Assembly (NCBI GenBank): GCA_002367105.1
Contig: DFCS01000020.1
Coordinates: 259,997-321,751, forward strand
Length of the DNA stretch: 61,755 bases
Source: Hungatella sp. UBA3048
Lineage (GTDB): Bacteria; Bacillota; Clostridia; Lachnospirales; Lachnospiraceae
Direction: 5' to 3'
The first letter of the stretch is position 1. Every line of letters starts with the position of its first letter. The translations under genes were made by a program, and so were the position numbers. Below are positions 43,661 through 52,445 of this stretch, piece after piece. The notes under the pieces are model-generated. The model saw only the letters and a program-made list of their open reading frames with translations. It did not search any database and was not told where the DNA came from.

Positions 43661-43677
43661 GAAAAAGGAGAAGGATT

Positions 43678-44622
43678 ATGGGGAAAAAAGTAACAGTTTT
43701 CGGAAGCTTTGTAGTGGATCTGATGGGAAGAAGCCCTCATCTTCCGGTCCCGGGTGAAACCGTTAAAGGAAGTATTTTTAAAATGGGTCCGGGCGGCAAG
43801 GGATTCAATCAGGGGGTAGCTGCCCACAAGGCGGGAGCTGATGTGACTATGGTAACGAAGCTTGGGGAGGATGCATTCGCAGATGTGGCCTTAAATACCA
43901 TGAAAACCCTGGGAATGGACACCAAGCAGATATTCCGCACAGGACAGACAGAGACCGGCTGTGCGCTGATCATGGTAGATGAAAACACCAGCCAGAATGA
44001 AATAGTTGTCATTCTGGGCGCCTGTGACACAATTACTGACGAAGAAGTGGAATCAATTTCAGATTTGCTGGATCAGTCAGAATTTTTGCTGACTCAGCTG
44101 GAAACCAATATTTCTTCCGTGGAAAAAGTTATTGATATCGCATATGAGAAAGGCGTAAAAATCATTTTAAATACGGCTCCTGTACAGCCGGTCAGTGACA
44201 GCATATTAAGCAAAGTGGATTTGATCACGCCGAATGAGGTAGAAGCTGAAATATTAACCGGGATACCGGTGGATGGGGAAGAAAATGCAGGAAGAGCTGC
44301 AGATTACTTTTTTGAAAAAGGGGTTAAAAATGTACTGATCACCTTAGGGGGAAAAGGTGTTTACTTAGCAACTCCAAAGAAGAGGGGCATCCTGCCGGCT
44401 TACCGTGTCAATGCAGTAGATACGACAGGTGCCGGCGATGCGTTTAATGGCGGCCTGGTGGCAGCCCTGGCAGAAGGAAAGGATCTATGGGAGGCGGCAG
44501 CCTTTGCCAATGCATTAGCCGCCATCTCGGTACAAAGGATCGGTACTACACCGGCCATGCCTGACAGGGAAGAAATTGACTCATTTATTAAAGCGCAGGA
44601 GAAGGAGAATCGGTCATGTTAA
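43678..44622 (+). CDS. Ribokinase-family sugar kinase, deoxyribokinase-like
   Basis: A 314-aa PfkB kinase of the ribokinase group. It has GGKGFNQGVAAHKAGA, and the C-terminal signature VDTTGAGDAFNGGLVAAL with the catalytic Asp. In ribokinase the N-terminal motif is GSxNxD, where Asn helps bind the ribose 2-hydroxyl; here the motif is GSFVVDL with Val at that place. Deoxyribokinase (DeoK) is known to differ at the same position. Together with deoC this suggests phosphorylation of 2-deoxyribose, though ribose is not excluded. It overlaps rbsD by 7 bases. Confidence 0.85.
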   Translation: MGKKVTVFGSFVVDLMGRSPHLPVPGETVKGSIFKMGPGGKGFNQGVAAHKAGADVTMVTKLGEDAFADVALNTMKTLGMDTKQIFRTGQTETGCALIMVDENTSQNEIVVILGACDTITDEEVESISDLLDQSEFLLTQLETNISSVEKVIDIAYEKGVKIILNTAPVQPVSDSILSKVDLITPNEVEAEILTGIPVDGEENAGRAADYFFEKGVKNVLITLGGKGVYLATPKKRGILPAYRVNAVDTTGAGDAFNGGLVAALAEGKDLWEAAAFANALAAISVQRIGTTPAMPDREEIDSFIKAQEKENRSC

Positions 44623-45014
44623 AAACAGGAATATTGCACCCACAATTAGCAAGAGTCATGGCAGAACTCCGGCATATGGATATGCTGGTAATCGGAGACG
44701 CCGGGCTTCCTATTCCCAAGGGAGTGGAACGGGTGGACTTGGGCTGGAAACCGGGAAGTCCTGCTTATCTGGAAGTACTGGAAGAAATAGAAAAGTATAT
44801 GGTAACGGAAAAAGCTATATTTGCAGAGGAGGCGCTTGCGGTAAGCCCTGAACTACATAAAAAGGCACTGGCTCTCCTGCCGGAAGGAATTCCGGTGGAG
44901 TATGTGCCCCATAAAGAATTAAAAAAGATGACTGAGGGGGCCAAGGCAATCATCCTGACAGGCGAATTTACAGGCTATACCAATGTAGTATTGGTCTCAG
45001 GATGCGCATATTGA
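44616..45014 (+). CDS. rbsD: D-ribose pyranase (sugar mutarotase)
   Basis: A 132-aa RbsD-family protein that speeds conversion between pyranose and furanose forms. The active-site His20 and Asp28 are in AELRHMDMLVIGDAGLPIPKG, and the C-terminus TGEFTGYTNVVLVSGCAY matches the family. It overlaps the kinase gene, a sign of coupling. Confidence 0.93.
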   Translation: MLKTGILHPQLARVMAELRHMDMLVIGDAGLPIPKGVERVDLGWKPGSPAYLEVLEEIEKYMVTEKAIFAEEALAVSPELHKKALALLPEGIPVEYVPHKELKKMTEGAKAIILTGEFTGYTNVVLVSGCAY

Positions 45015-45044
45015 CCGGAATCAAAGGGGAAGTGGTGAAAACAT

Positions 45045-46556
45045 ATGGGAGGAAGGTTAGTTTTAAAACTGGAATCAATCGTAAAGACGTTTCCCGGTGT
45101 CAAGGCTCTTGACGGGGTTCATCTGGAGATTTTTGAGGGGGAAGTCCATGCCCTGTGCGGAGAAAACGGGGCAGGAAAGTCTACCTTGATGAAAATAATC
45201 GCGGGAGCACAGCCTTATACTTCCGGTGCCATGTATCTGGAGGGGAAAGAAGTGGTGTTTCATTCCGCAAAAGATGCGGAAAAACATGGAATCGCCATGA
45301 TCTATCAGGAATTTAATATGGTTCCGGAGCTGTCGGTTGCAGAAAACATGTATCTTGGAAGACTTCCTGTAAGTCCATTGGGGAAAGTGGATTGGAACAG
45401 GCTGTACCAGGATGCACAAGAGAATCTGGATCATCTGGGCTTAAAATTCAGTGCAAAGACTAAGGTAAAGAATTTATCGGTGGCTGAGGCTCAGATGACG
45501 GAGATTGCCAAGTGCCTGACCATCGGAGCCAAAATCATCATTATGGATGAGCCCACCGCAGCACTGGCAGATGAGGAAATCCAGATTCTCTTCCGGACAA
45601 TTGAGGAACTGAAGAGAAAGGGAATTGCAATCATTTACATATCCCACCGCATGGATGAGATCTTTCAGATCTCAGACCGTCTAACCGTTTTCCGCGACGG
45701 AAAATTCGTTGCAACAAAAAACATTGGAGAGACGGATTATGATGATGTGGTATCCATGATGGTCGGACGCAATGTATCCAATCTGTATCCGGTTAGAGAT
45801 TACAAAACCCAGGAAGTGGTTTTTGAAGCCAGGAATGTAAACAGCCGCGGGGTCCACGATGTCAGCTTAACGCTTCACAAAGGGGAAATTTTAGGGATTA
45901 CAGGCCTTTTGGGTGCCGGTACTATAGAACTTTCCAAGTTGATTTACGGTGCCATTCCAATGGACAGCGGAGAAATTTATGTACATGGTAAAAAGAAGAA
46001 TTGTTCTTCTCCCAGAAAAGCATTAGAAGCAGGAATCGGGTTTGTGTCGGATGACAGGAAGCAGGAGGGGCTTGTTTTATTAAGAAGCATCAAAGAAAAT
46101 ATCTCCATGTCTTCTCTAAAAAAACTGACCAAAGGATTCCGGCTGGACAACAGGCTGGAAATGGACCGAGTAAAGGAACAGGTGAAAGCGCTTAATATTA
46201 AAGTCAGTTCTGCACAGCAGCTTGCCGGAAAGTTAAGCGGCGGAAACCAGCAGAAAGTAGTGTTTGCAAAGGTGCTTTTAGCAGATTCTGATATTCTGAT
46301 TTTAGACGAGCCCACACGAGGAGTCGACGTTGGGGCCAAGGCGGAGATCTATGCCATTATGAACAAGCTGACGGAAGCGGGCAAGAGCATCCTTGTAATT
46401 TCTACGGATCTTCCGGAATTGATTGGGGTCAGTGACCGCGTCATTGTTATGCGGGAAGGACGAACGGTGTTAGAAATCTCCAAACAGGAAATGAATCAGG
46501 AAAAAATATTAGCACATGCGTCTGGAGGGGTAAGTGAAAATGAATCAGGAAACTAA
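45045..46556 (+). CDS. rbsA: Ribose-type ABC importer ATPase
   Basis: A 503-aa protein with two fused ATPase domains, as in RbsA/MglA/XylG. The N-terminal domain has Walker A GENGAGKST and Walker B IIMDEPTAAL. The C-terminal domain has the usual altered Walker A (GLLGAGTIELSK) and a full signature LSGGNQQKV with LILDEPTRGVD. It powers import with the RbsC permease that follows. Confidence 0.92.
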   Translation: MGGRLVLKLESIVKTFPGVKALDGVHLEIFEGEVHALCGENGAGKSTLMKIIAGAQPYTSGAMYLEGKEVVFHSAKDAEKHGIAMIYQEFNMVPELSVAENMYLGRLPVSPLGKVDWNRLYQDAQENLDHLGLKFSAKTKVKNLSVAEAQMTEIAKCLTIGAKIIIMDEPTAALADEEIQILFRTIEELKRKGIAIIYISHRMDEIFQISDRLTVFRDGKFVATKNIGETDYDDVVSMMVGRNVSNLYPVRDYKTQEVVFEARNVNSRGVHDVSLTLHKGEILGITGLLGAGTIELSKLIYGAIPMDSGEIYVHGKKKNCSSPRKALEAGIGFVSDDRKQEGLVLLRSIKENISMSSLKKLTKGFRLDNRLEMDRVKEQVKALNIKVSSAQQLAGKLSGGNQQKVVFAKVLLADSDILILDEPTRGVDVGAKAEIYAIMNKLTEAGKSILVISTDLPELIGVSDRVIVMREGRTVLEISKQEMNQEKILAHASGGVSENESGN

Positions 46557-47502
46557 AAAACGGTTAATCAACCAAATCAATATATATCGATCAGTTTTGA
46601 TCTTACTGGTAATCTGTATCTTTGCCACCTTTCTGTCAGAAAGCTTTTTAAGTGTTTCCAACCTGTTTAATGTTTTTAAGCAGGTGACAGTTGCCGGAAT
46701 CATCGGATGCGGCATGACCTTTGTGATCCTTACCGGGGGAATCGATTTATCCGTAGGATCCATTCTGGGGTTTGCCGGAGTTGTGGCCTCCGGTGTGCTG
46801 GCTTCCACCGGCAATACCTTTCTGGCGGTACTTACAGCAGTCGCAATCGGAATTACCTGCGGAATCGTAAATGGATTTTTTATTTCTCAGTGCGGGATTC
46901 CTCCATTTATCGCGACCCTTGGCATGATGACCCTGCTTCGGGGGTGTGTTTTGGTCTACACCAAAGGTTCTCCCATTCCGGTAAAGGTAGATTCCTATAA
47001 GTTTATTGGAAAAGGTACGGTTCTGGGGGTTCCGGTACCTGTTATTATACTGATCGCTCTTTTCCTGCTGGCACATTATATATTAACACAAACCAGCTTT
47101 GGACGAAGCATTTACGCCTTTGGCGGAAACCGGGAAGCAGCCCGCTTATCCGGAATTTCCGTAAAAAAGACGGAGTGGATGGCTTATATCATTAATGGCT
47201 TTTTAAGCGGCATTGCAGCAGTGGTTTTAACAGCCAGACTGGGGTCTGCACAATCCACCAGCGGACAGGGGATCGAGATGGATGCCATTGCAGCGGTCAT
47301 ACTTGGAGGCACCAGCTTAAGCGGGGGAACCGGATTTGTGCTGCCAACTGTGGTAGGTGCTATGATCATGGGAATTATCGATAATATTCTTACGCTTATG
47401 AACGTAAATCCCCATGCTACTAATATTGTAAAGGGCGCAGTTGTACTCATTGCAGTTCTGGTGGACAAAAAGGTTAAGGATTTATCTGCGAAAGCAGAAT
47501 AA
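46540..47502 (+). CDS. rbsC: Ribose-type ABC importer permease
   Basis: A 320-aa membrane protein of the RbsC/BPD_transp_2 family with 8-10 helices. Conserved segments are GMTFVILTGGIDLSVGSILG and IAAVILGGTSLSGGTG. The ATG at 46540 is 9 bases past GGAGGGG, while an in-frame GTG at 46534 is only 3 bases past it, so 46540 is chosen. It overlaps rbsA by 17 bases. Confidence 0.92.
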   Translation: MNQETKKRLINQINIYRSVLILLVICIFATFLSESFLSVSNLFNVFKQVTVAGIIGCGMTFVILTGGIDLSVGSILGFAGVVASGVLASTGNTFLAVLTAVAIGITCGIVNGFFISQCGIPPFIATLGMMTLLRGCVLVYTKGSPIPVKVDSYKFIGKGTVLGVPVPVIILIALFLLAHYILTQTSFGRSIYAFGGNREAARLSGISVKKTEWMAYIINGFLSGIAAVVLTARLGSAQSTSGQGIEMDAIAAVILGGTSLSGGTGFVLPTVVGAMIMGIIDNILTLMNVNPHATNIVKGAVVLIAVLVDKKVKDLSAKAE

Positions 47503-47542
47503 ATAAAACTATTAATGTAAAAAAGAAGGGAAGGCAAACGTT

Positions 47543-48562
47543 ATGATCAAAAGAAAACACATGGCAGCTGTAGCAGCTGCAGGACTTGTCCTTGCATCAT
47601 TGGCAGGATGCAGCAGCGGAGAGAAAGCGTCTGAAACCAAACAGGAGACCGCACAGACAGAAGCAGCTACGACTACAGCGGAAGCAAAGACAGAGGATAA
47701 GTCAGGGGAAAAGAAATACGTAATAGGACTTGCTATGAATACTCAGACCAATCCGTTCTTTGTGGATGTAAAAGACGGGGTACAGAAAGCCGCAGACGAA
47801 TTAGGAGTAGAACTTTATATTACAGATGCGCAGGATGACCCGGCAATCCAGATGAAGGACGTAGAAAATCTGATCACCAAAAAGCCGGACTGCATCATCA
47901 TTGATACTTGTGATTCAGATGCAATTGTATCTTCTATAGAAGCATGCAACGAAGCCGGTATCCCGGTTCTTACCATGGACCGTGAAGCAAGCGGCGGAGA
48001 AGTGGTTTCTCATATCGGTTACGATGCCATCAAATCCGGTAAACTGGCCGGACAGTATCTGGTAGATACACTGGGAGGCAAAGGAAATATCGTAGAAATC
48101 CAGGGTATTATGGGAACCAATGTGGCTCAGAACCGTTCCAAGGGCTTTAACGAAGTTATAAGCCAGAATCCTGACATGAAGATCGTTGCCTGTCAGGTTG
48201 CAGATTTTGACCGTGCAAAGGGCATGAGCGTAATGGAGAACATCCTTCAGGCCAACGACCACATCGACGGATTATATGCAGCCAACGATGAAATGCTTCT
48301 TGGTGCTTTGGAAGCGATCGAAGCTGCCGGCCGTCTGGATGAGATTACCATGATTGGCTGCGATGCCATTGATGACACCATTGAAGCCATTAAAGCAGGA
48401 AAGGTTAATGCAACAATTGCAGAACCGCCTTTCTTCCTTGGAAAAGCGATTTTGAACTCTGCATACAATTATCTGCAGGGCAAAGACGTGGACAAGTATG
48501 TGATTCTGGACAACGAACTTGTTACTGCTGATAACGTAAATGACTTAGTTACAAAAGAATAA
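47543..48562 (+). CDS. rbsB: Ribose-type sugar-binding lipoprotein
   Basis: A 339-aa periplasmic-binding-protein-family lipoprotein with lipobox LAGCSS and a Thr/Ala/Glu-rich linker to residue 55. The mature domain has NTQTNPFFVDVKDGVQKAADELG, VLTMDREASGGEVVSHIGYD and GLYAANDEMLLGALEA, typical of RbsB. It is the last gene of the deoC operon and is followed by a strong terminator. Confidence 0.92.
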   Translation: MIKRKHMAAVAAAGLVLASLAGCSSGEKASETKQETAQTEAATTTAEAKTEDKSGEKKYVIGLAMNTQTNPFFVDVKDGVQKAADELGVELYITDAQDDPAIQMKDVENLITKKPDCIIIDTCDSDAIVSSIEACNEAGIPVLTMDREASGGEVVSHIGYDAIKSGKLAGQYLVDTLGGKGNIVEIQGIMGTNVAQNRSKGFNEVISQNPDMKIVACQVADFDRAKGMSVMENILQANDHIDGLYAANDEMLLGALEAIEAAGRLDEITMIGCDAIDDTIEAIKAGKVNATIAEPPFFLGKAILNSAYNYLQGKDVDKYVILDNELVTADNVNDLVTKE

Positions 48563-48576
48563 TCGATATTTTCATT

Positions 48577-48625
48577 AGCTGCGTCATCAGACTGAATTGA
48601 TCGGTCTGATGACGCAGCTTTTTTA
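48577..48625 (+). terminator. Terminator of the deoC-rbs operon
   Basis: A 16-bp perfect stem (AGCTGCGTCATCAGAC and its complement) with an 11-base loop, followed by TTTTTT. Confidence 0.92.
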
Positions 48626-48646
48626 AGGCGTGTCAATATTTGTAAA

Positions 48647-48682
48647 TTCTGAAAAGATTTTCGTTATTGTTTGTGATATAAT
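48647..48682 (+). promoter_or_regulatory. Promoter and operator of the RpiR regulator gene
   Basis: TTCTGAAAAGATTTTC (48647-48662) contains GAAAA-GA-TTTTC and lies over the -35 region. An extended -10 TGATATAAT ends at 48682. The same block with the same spacing occurs 900 bases downstream at 49547-49582. Confidence 0.65.
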
Positions 48683-48741
48683 TTCTACAGTTTTTAATAA
48701 TGATGAGACGCATTCAAAAATATGAGACAGGAGGGCTTGTC

Positions 48742-49488
48742 ATGATTATATCACTTGATCCAAAGACCGTAGATAAATTAACAAAAACAGAGCTTGAAAT
48801 CGTAAATTTTATTAATACTCATGAAGATACCCTTCCTGAGATGTCAATTGTAGATATTGCATTTGAGACCTATTCTTCTCCCTCCACCGTTTCCAGAGCA
48901 ATCCGGAAGTGCGGATTAAACGGATTCAATGAGCTCCGGTATCGCTCCGTTAATAAGGCAAAGAGTGAGGAAATACAAGGCATAAATGAAATACTTAATA
49001 AAACACTTATTGAGGCACAGAAAGTTCATGAACGTATTTCCCTTACCGATGTTCTTGAGATCATTAAATGCCTGGATTCAGCCCGGCAGATATCGGTTTT
49101 CGCAAGAGGACCGACAACTTATGTTGGGCAGGAGTTTTCTTTAAAGCTTCAGCTTCTGGACTATGATGTCTTTTACACAGACGATCCCAACATTATGCAG
49201 GTAAAAGCTTCAAAACTGAAGGCAGATGATGTTTTATTTCTTTTGTCTTTAAACGGAGAAACTCCGGAGCTGATTGCCTCTGCATTTACAGCCTTTCACC
49301 GTGGAAACCGTGTGATTACCTGCTGCTGTAATGAGAAGTCCAAGCTGTTGTTATACAGCACTTATTCCCTTATCGGATATAAGCATTCCCATCAGGCTAT
49401 TAAGGAATTTGAAGTCTCATCAAGAATTGCATTGCATATGATTTGCAGAATTATCATTGATTACATATCAACCTATCGCAAGAAATAA
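48742..49488 (+). CDS. RpiR/MurR-family transcriptional regulator
   Basis: A 248-aa regulator with an N-terminal HTH_6 domain (MSIVDIAFETYSSPSTVSRAIRKCGLNGFNELR, about residues 35-65) and a C-terminal SIS phosphosugar-binding domain (ISVFARGPTTYVGQEFSLKLQ, DVLFLLSLNGETPELI). CAGGAGGG supports the ATG at 48742. Repeats over its own promoter and over the kinase promoter suggest it controls both. The effector should be a sugar phosphate of the pathway it precedes. Confidence 0.88.
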   Translation: MIISLDPKTVDKLTKTELEIVNFINTHEDTLPEMSIVDIAFETYSSPSTVSRAIRKCGLNGFNELRYRSVNKAKSEEIQGINEILNKTLIEAQKVHERISLTDVLEIIKCLDSARQISVFARGPTTYVGQEFSLKLQLLDYDVFYTDDPNIMQVKASKLKADDVLFLLSLNGETPELIASAFTAFHRGNRVITCCCNEKSKLLLYSTYSLIGYKHSHQAIKEFEVSSRIALHMICRIIIDYISTYRKK

Positions 49489-49489
49489 C

Positions 49490-49519
49490 AGGGCGGATGA
49501 AAAATCCGGCCCTTTTTTT
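49490..49519 (+). terminator. Terminator of the RpiR regulator gene
   Basis: AGGGCGGAT / ATCCGGCCCT (one bulge) with a GAAAA loop, followed by TTTTTTTG. Confidence 0.8.
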
Positions 49520-49546
49520 GTATCTTGGCCTTGCCGGGTTTTCAAT

Positions 49547-49582
49547 TTCTGAAAAGATTTTCATGGGATTTCTCTATATAAT
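49547..49582 (+). promoter_or_regulatory. Promoter and operator of the kinase-aldolase-DhaKL operon
   Basis: TTCTGAAAAGATTTTC (49547-49562) and TATAAT (49577-49582), in the same geometry as 48647-48682. Confidence 0.65.
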
Positions 49583-49627
49583 GGCAAATGAGCAGAAGTT
49601 CTGAATAAAGGTGAGGTGCAATAGAAG

Positions 49628-50548
49628 ATGATCTATACTTTGACTACAAATCCTGCGATTGATATGAATATTTCAACCAATGGGATACAGGCAAAAGTAG
49701 TAAACCGGACGTATGGTGCTGTTTATACTCCCAATGGTAAGGGGCTGAATGTAAGCTATTGTTTGAAACGGTTCCATATCCAATCAAAAGTTCTTGGCTT
49801 TTTCGGAGATTTTTCAGGAAAGTATATCGTTGAGGAGACTCAGAAGAAATCCATTGAAACCTTTCCGGTCTGGGTGGAGGATATCACACGGATTAATATT
49901 TTTATAAACGATGGGAAAGAGGAGTACAAGTTTGTAAATGAAGGGTCCTATGTATCTGACCGGAAGCAGGAGGATATGCTTCGGATTATGAACGGACTTG
50001 TTGATTTAGATACGCTGGTAATCAGCGGAAGCCTGCCAAAGGGAATCGGAAACCAGTTTTATGATGAGGTAATGGAAATCTGCAGAAAAAAACAGGTAAA
50101 GGTAATTTTAGATATCAGTTCTGACTACTTAAAGGACTTGATGCATTACCGGCCATATTTAATTAAGCCCAATGATGAAGAAGTAAAAGATATCTTTGGA
50201 ATCATTATGCGGGATGAAGCTGATATGGTTGATGCCCTCCACTATTTACACGAGAAGGGGGCACAAAATATCCTTATTACACTGGGGGACCGGGGATCCT
50301 ATTTTTATAATGGGAAATCTGTATTTTATGCAGGTACAAAGAACGTTGAGCTGGTCAGCTCTGCCTGTGCGGGAGATGCATGCCTTGCCGGATTTTTAAG
50401 CGTATGGCTTGATCAGCCGGGGGAGGTAGAACAAGCATTAAAACGTTCTGCGGCAGTAGGGGCAAACGTGGCTGAGAACAACGGATTGGGACCCATGGAT
50501 AAGGTGGATGATTATGAGAAGGAAATTGATGTAAGAAGGGTGGAATGA
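49628..50548 (+). CDS. PfkB-family kinase, 1-phosphofructokinase/tagatose-6-phosphate kinase type
   Basis: A 306-aa kinase of the FruK/LacC branch. The N-terminus MIYTLTTNPAID and PNGKGLNVSYCLKRF match the branch, as does SGSLPKG. The anion-hole and catalytic loop is SACAGDACLAGFL, with Cys in place of the first Gly of the usual GAGDS, but the catalytic Asp is kept. It probably adds a second phosphate to a ketose phosphate to give the substrate of the aldolase that follows. Precise sugar unknown. Confidence 0.82.
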   Translation: MIYTLTTNPAIDMNISTNGIQAKVVNRTYGAVYTPNGKGLNVSYCLKRFHIQSKVLGFFGDFSGKYIVEETQKKSIETFPVWVEDITRINIFINDGKEEYKFVNEGSYVSDRKQEDMLRIMNGLVDLDTLVISGSLPKGIGNQFYDEVMEICRKKQVKVILDISSDYLKDLMHYRPYLIKPNDEEVKDIFGIIMRDEADMVDALHYLHEKGAQNILITLGDRGSYFYNGKSVFYAGTKNVELVSSACAGDACLAGFLSVWLDQPGEVEQALKRSAAVGANVAENNGLGPMDKVDDYEKEIDVRRVE

Positions 50549-50593
50549 ACATGAGACTGTTTCATGATTGTCACAAGAATAGGAGAGAGAAAA

Positions 50594-51454
50594 ATGCCGT
50601 TAGTTACTTCTAAAAAAATGTTACTTGATGCCCAAAAAGGAAACTATGCAGTCGGTGCCTTTAATGTGGAAAACATGGAAATGGTTATGGCTGTCATAGA
50701 TGCGGCAGAAGAGCTTCACGCGCCGGTGATTCTGCAGACGACGCCGTCTACAGTAAAATACGGAGGCTTAAACCTGTACTATGCGAATGTAAAAGCAGCA
50801 GCCGAACGCGCTTCTGCCCCAGTGGCGCTTCACCTGGACCATGGCAGCAGCTTTGAACTGGCGATGCAGGCCCTTCGTGAGGGATATACCTCCATTATGA
50901 TAGATGGTTCCCATTTGTCCCTGGAAGAGAATGCGGCTATATCAAAGTCCGTTGTGGATGCCTGCCATCCGTCTTACATACCGGTCGAAGGGGAGCTTGG
51001 ACGTGTGGGAGGAAAGGAAGATGATCTGGAGGGCGGTGACGGAGGATACACATCACCGGATGAAGCAGCTTATTTTGTGGAAAAGACAGGGATTGATTAT
51101 CTTGCGGTATCCATCGGTACCGCACATGGCGTATATTCCGGGATTCCCAATATCCGCATTGATATACTAAAGGAAGTCAGGAAGAAGGTTTCCATACCAC
51201 TTGTACTCCATGGAACCTCCGGGCTTGCAGATGAAACCGTGCAGGAGTGCATCCGGGAAGGTATTTGTAAAGTCAATTATGCAACGGATTTACGAATCGC
51301 ATTTAGCGAAGGGGTGAAAGCGGTTCTAAAAGAAAACCAATCCGTTATAGATCCAAAAACTTATGGCAAAAGAGGCCGGGAGTCTGTAAAGCAGTATGTA
51401 CGGAACAAAATTTCAGTTTGCGGCAGCGGGGGGAAAGCAGGAAATTATGAATAA
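50594..51454 (+). CDS. Class II ketose-bisphosphate aldolase (GatY/FbaA type)
   Basis: A 286-aa zinc aldolase. Zinc and catalytic residues are visible in ALHLDHGSSFE, VEGELGRVGGKEDD, IGTAHGVYSG and LHGTSGLADE. It is closest in pattern to tagatose-bisphosphate aldolases GatY/KbaY. It would release dihydroxyacetone phosphate and an aldehyde. AGGAGAGAG supports the ATG at 50594. Its end overlaps dhaK by 8 bases. Confidence 0.88.
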   Translation: MPLVTSKKMLLDAQKGNYAVGAFNVENMEMVMAVIDAAEELHAPVILQTTPSTVKYGGLNLYYANVKAAAERASAPVALHLDHGSSFELAMQALREGYTSIMIDGSHLSLEENAAISKSVVDACHPSYIPVEGELGRVGGKEDDLEGGDGGYTSPDEAAYFVEKTGIDYLAVSIGTAHGVYSGIPNIRIDILKEVRKKVSIPLVLHGTSGLADETVQECIREGICKVNYATDLRIAFSEGVKAVLKENQSVIDPKTYGKRGRESVKQYVRNKISVCGSGGKAGNYE

Positions 51455-52445
51455 GCTGATCAATAGCCAGGAGCGGATGGTGCCGGAGATGCTGGAAGGC
51501 TATCTTTCCTTAAATCCGGACCTGTATTGCAAGGTACCTGGCGTTATGGGAATTAAAAATAAAAGGGAAGAAGATAAGGTGTCGGTGGTCATTGCCGGAG
51601 GATCTGGGAATGAACCATGGGTTCTGGGATTTGTGGGAGATGGCCTGGCTGACGGAGCTGCCCTGGGAAATGTATATACGGCGCCTCCTTCCCGTACCGT
51701 ATTGGAAGTGACAAGGTCAGTGCCTAATGATAAGGGGGTCATTTTTATCGCGGCAAACCATGCCGGAGATGTACTGAATTTTGAACTGGTGCGCGAGCTG
51801 GCTGAATTGGAAGGAATTAAGTCCCATTGTATTTATGTTTCCGATGATATTTCGTCGGCTCCCCTGGAAAAAAAGGAGGATCGCAGGGGGATCGCAGGAA
51901 TTTCCTTTGTGGTCAAAATTGCGGGAGCAGCATCAAAAGAGGGCTATGGTCTGGAGGAAATGAAACGGGTGGTTGAGAAAGCCTGCAAAAACACCAGAAC
52001 CTTTGGTGTAACCACCTCCCCTGGATATATGCCCGGGTCAGGAGAGGCGATGTGCGAGCTTCCGGATGGTTTTGTAGAGTTTGGAATGGGTTTTAATGGA
52101 GAGCCCGGAATGAAACGGGAAGAGCTCTCGTCAGCAGATGCGATAACAGAAGCGCTCATGGAACAGTTGTTAGATGAGGTCCCGGCAGACTGTGAAGCTG
52201 CATTTATGGTGAATGGTTACGGATTTACCAGCATGCTGGAACTGTGTATCGTAAGCCGGAAAGTAAGTGAAATTGCAGAGGCTAACGGAATTGTCAATGT
52301 TCATTCATTTATTGATACCCTTTTTTCCCCTCAGGGAACCGGTGGCTTTTCCGTATCAATCCTGATCCTTGATGATGAGTTGAAAGAATTATATCAAAAA
52401 CTCTGTAAATCCCCATTATTCCGGTTTCAAGGAGGCAGCAGATGA
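51447..52445 (+). CDS. DhaK-family kinase subunit with both active-site histidines replaced
   Basis: A 332-aa homologue of the dihydroxyacetone-binding subunit DhaK. The fold markers are present: AGGSGNEPWVLGFVGDG, ANHAGDVLNFE with the conserved Asp (residue 108), and GMGFNGEPGMKRE. In DhaK the first has SGHEP (His56) and the last GIHGEPG (His218, which binds dihydroxyacetone covalently). Here both are Asn (residues 55 and 217; codons AAT at 51609 and 52095). All other motifs look well kept and the frame is open, so this is not decay. The substrate is probably not dihydroxyacetone. It overlaps dhaL by 4 bases (ATGA). Confidence 0.85.
   Translation: MNKLINSQERMVPEMLEGYLSLNPDLYCKVPGVMGIKNKREEDKVSVVIAGGSGNEPWVLGFVGDGLADGAALGNVYTAPPSRTVLEVTRSVPNDKGVIFIAANHAGDVLNFELVRELAELEGIKSHCIYVSDDISSAPLEKKEDRRGIAGISFVVKIAGAASKEGYGLEEMKRVVEKACKNTRTFGVTTSPGYMPGSGEAMCELPDGFVEFGMGFNGEPGMKREELSSADAITEALMEQLLDEVPADCEAAFMVNGYGFTSMLELCIVSRKVSEIAEANGIVNVHSFIDTLFSPQGTGGFSVSILILDDELKELYQKLCKSPLFRFQGGSR

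Noticed and set aside
45866..45935. Altered Walker A in the C-terminal half of RbsA as a sign of inactivation
   Set aside because: This degeneracy is normal in RbsA/MglA-type fused ATPases.
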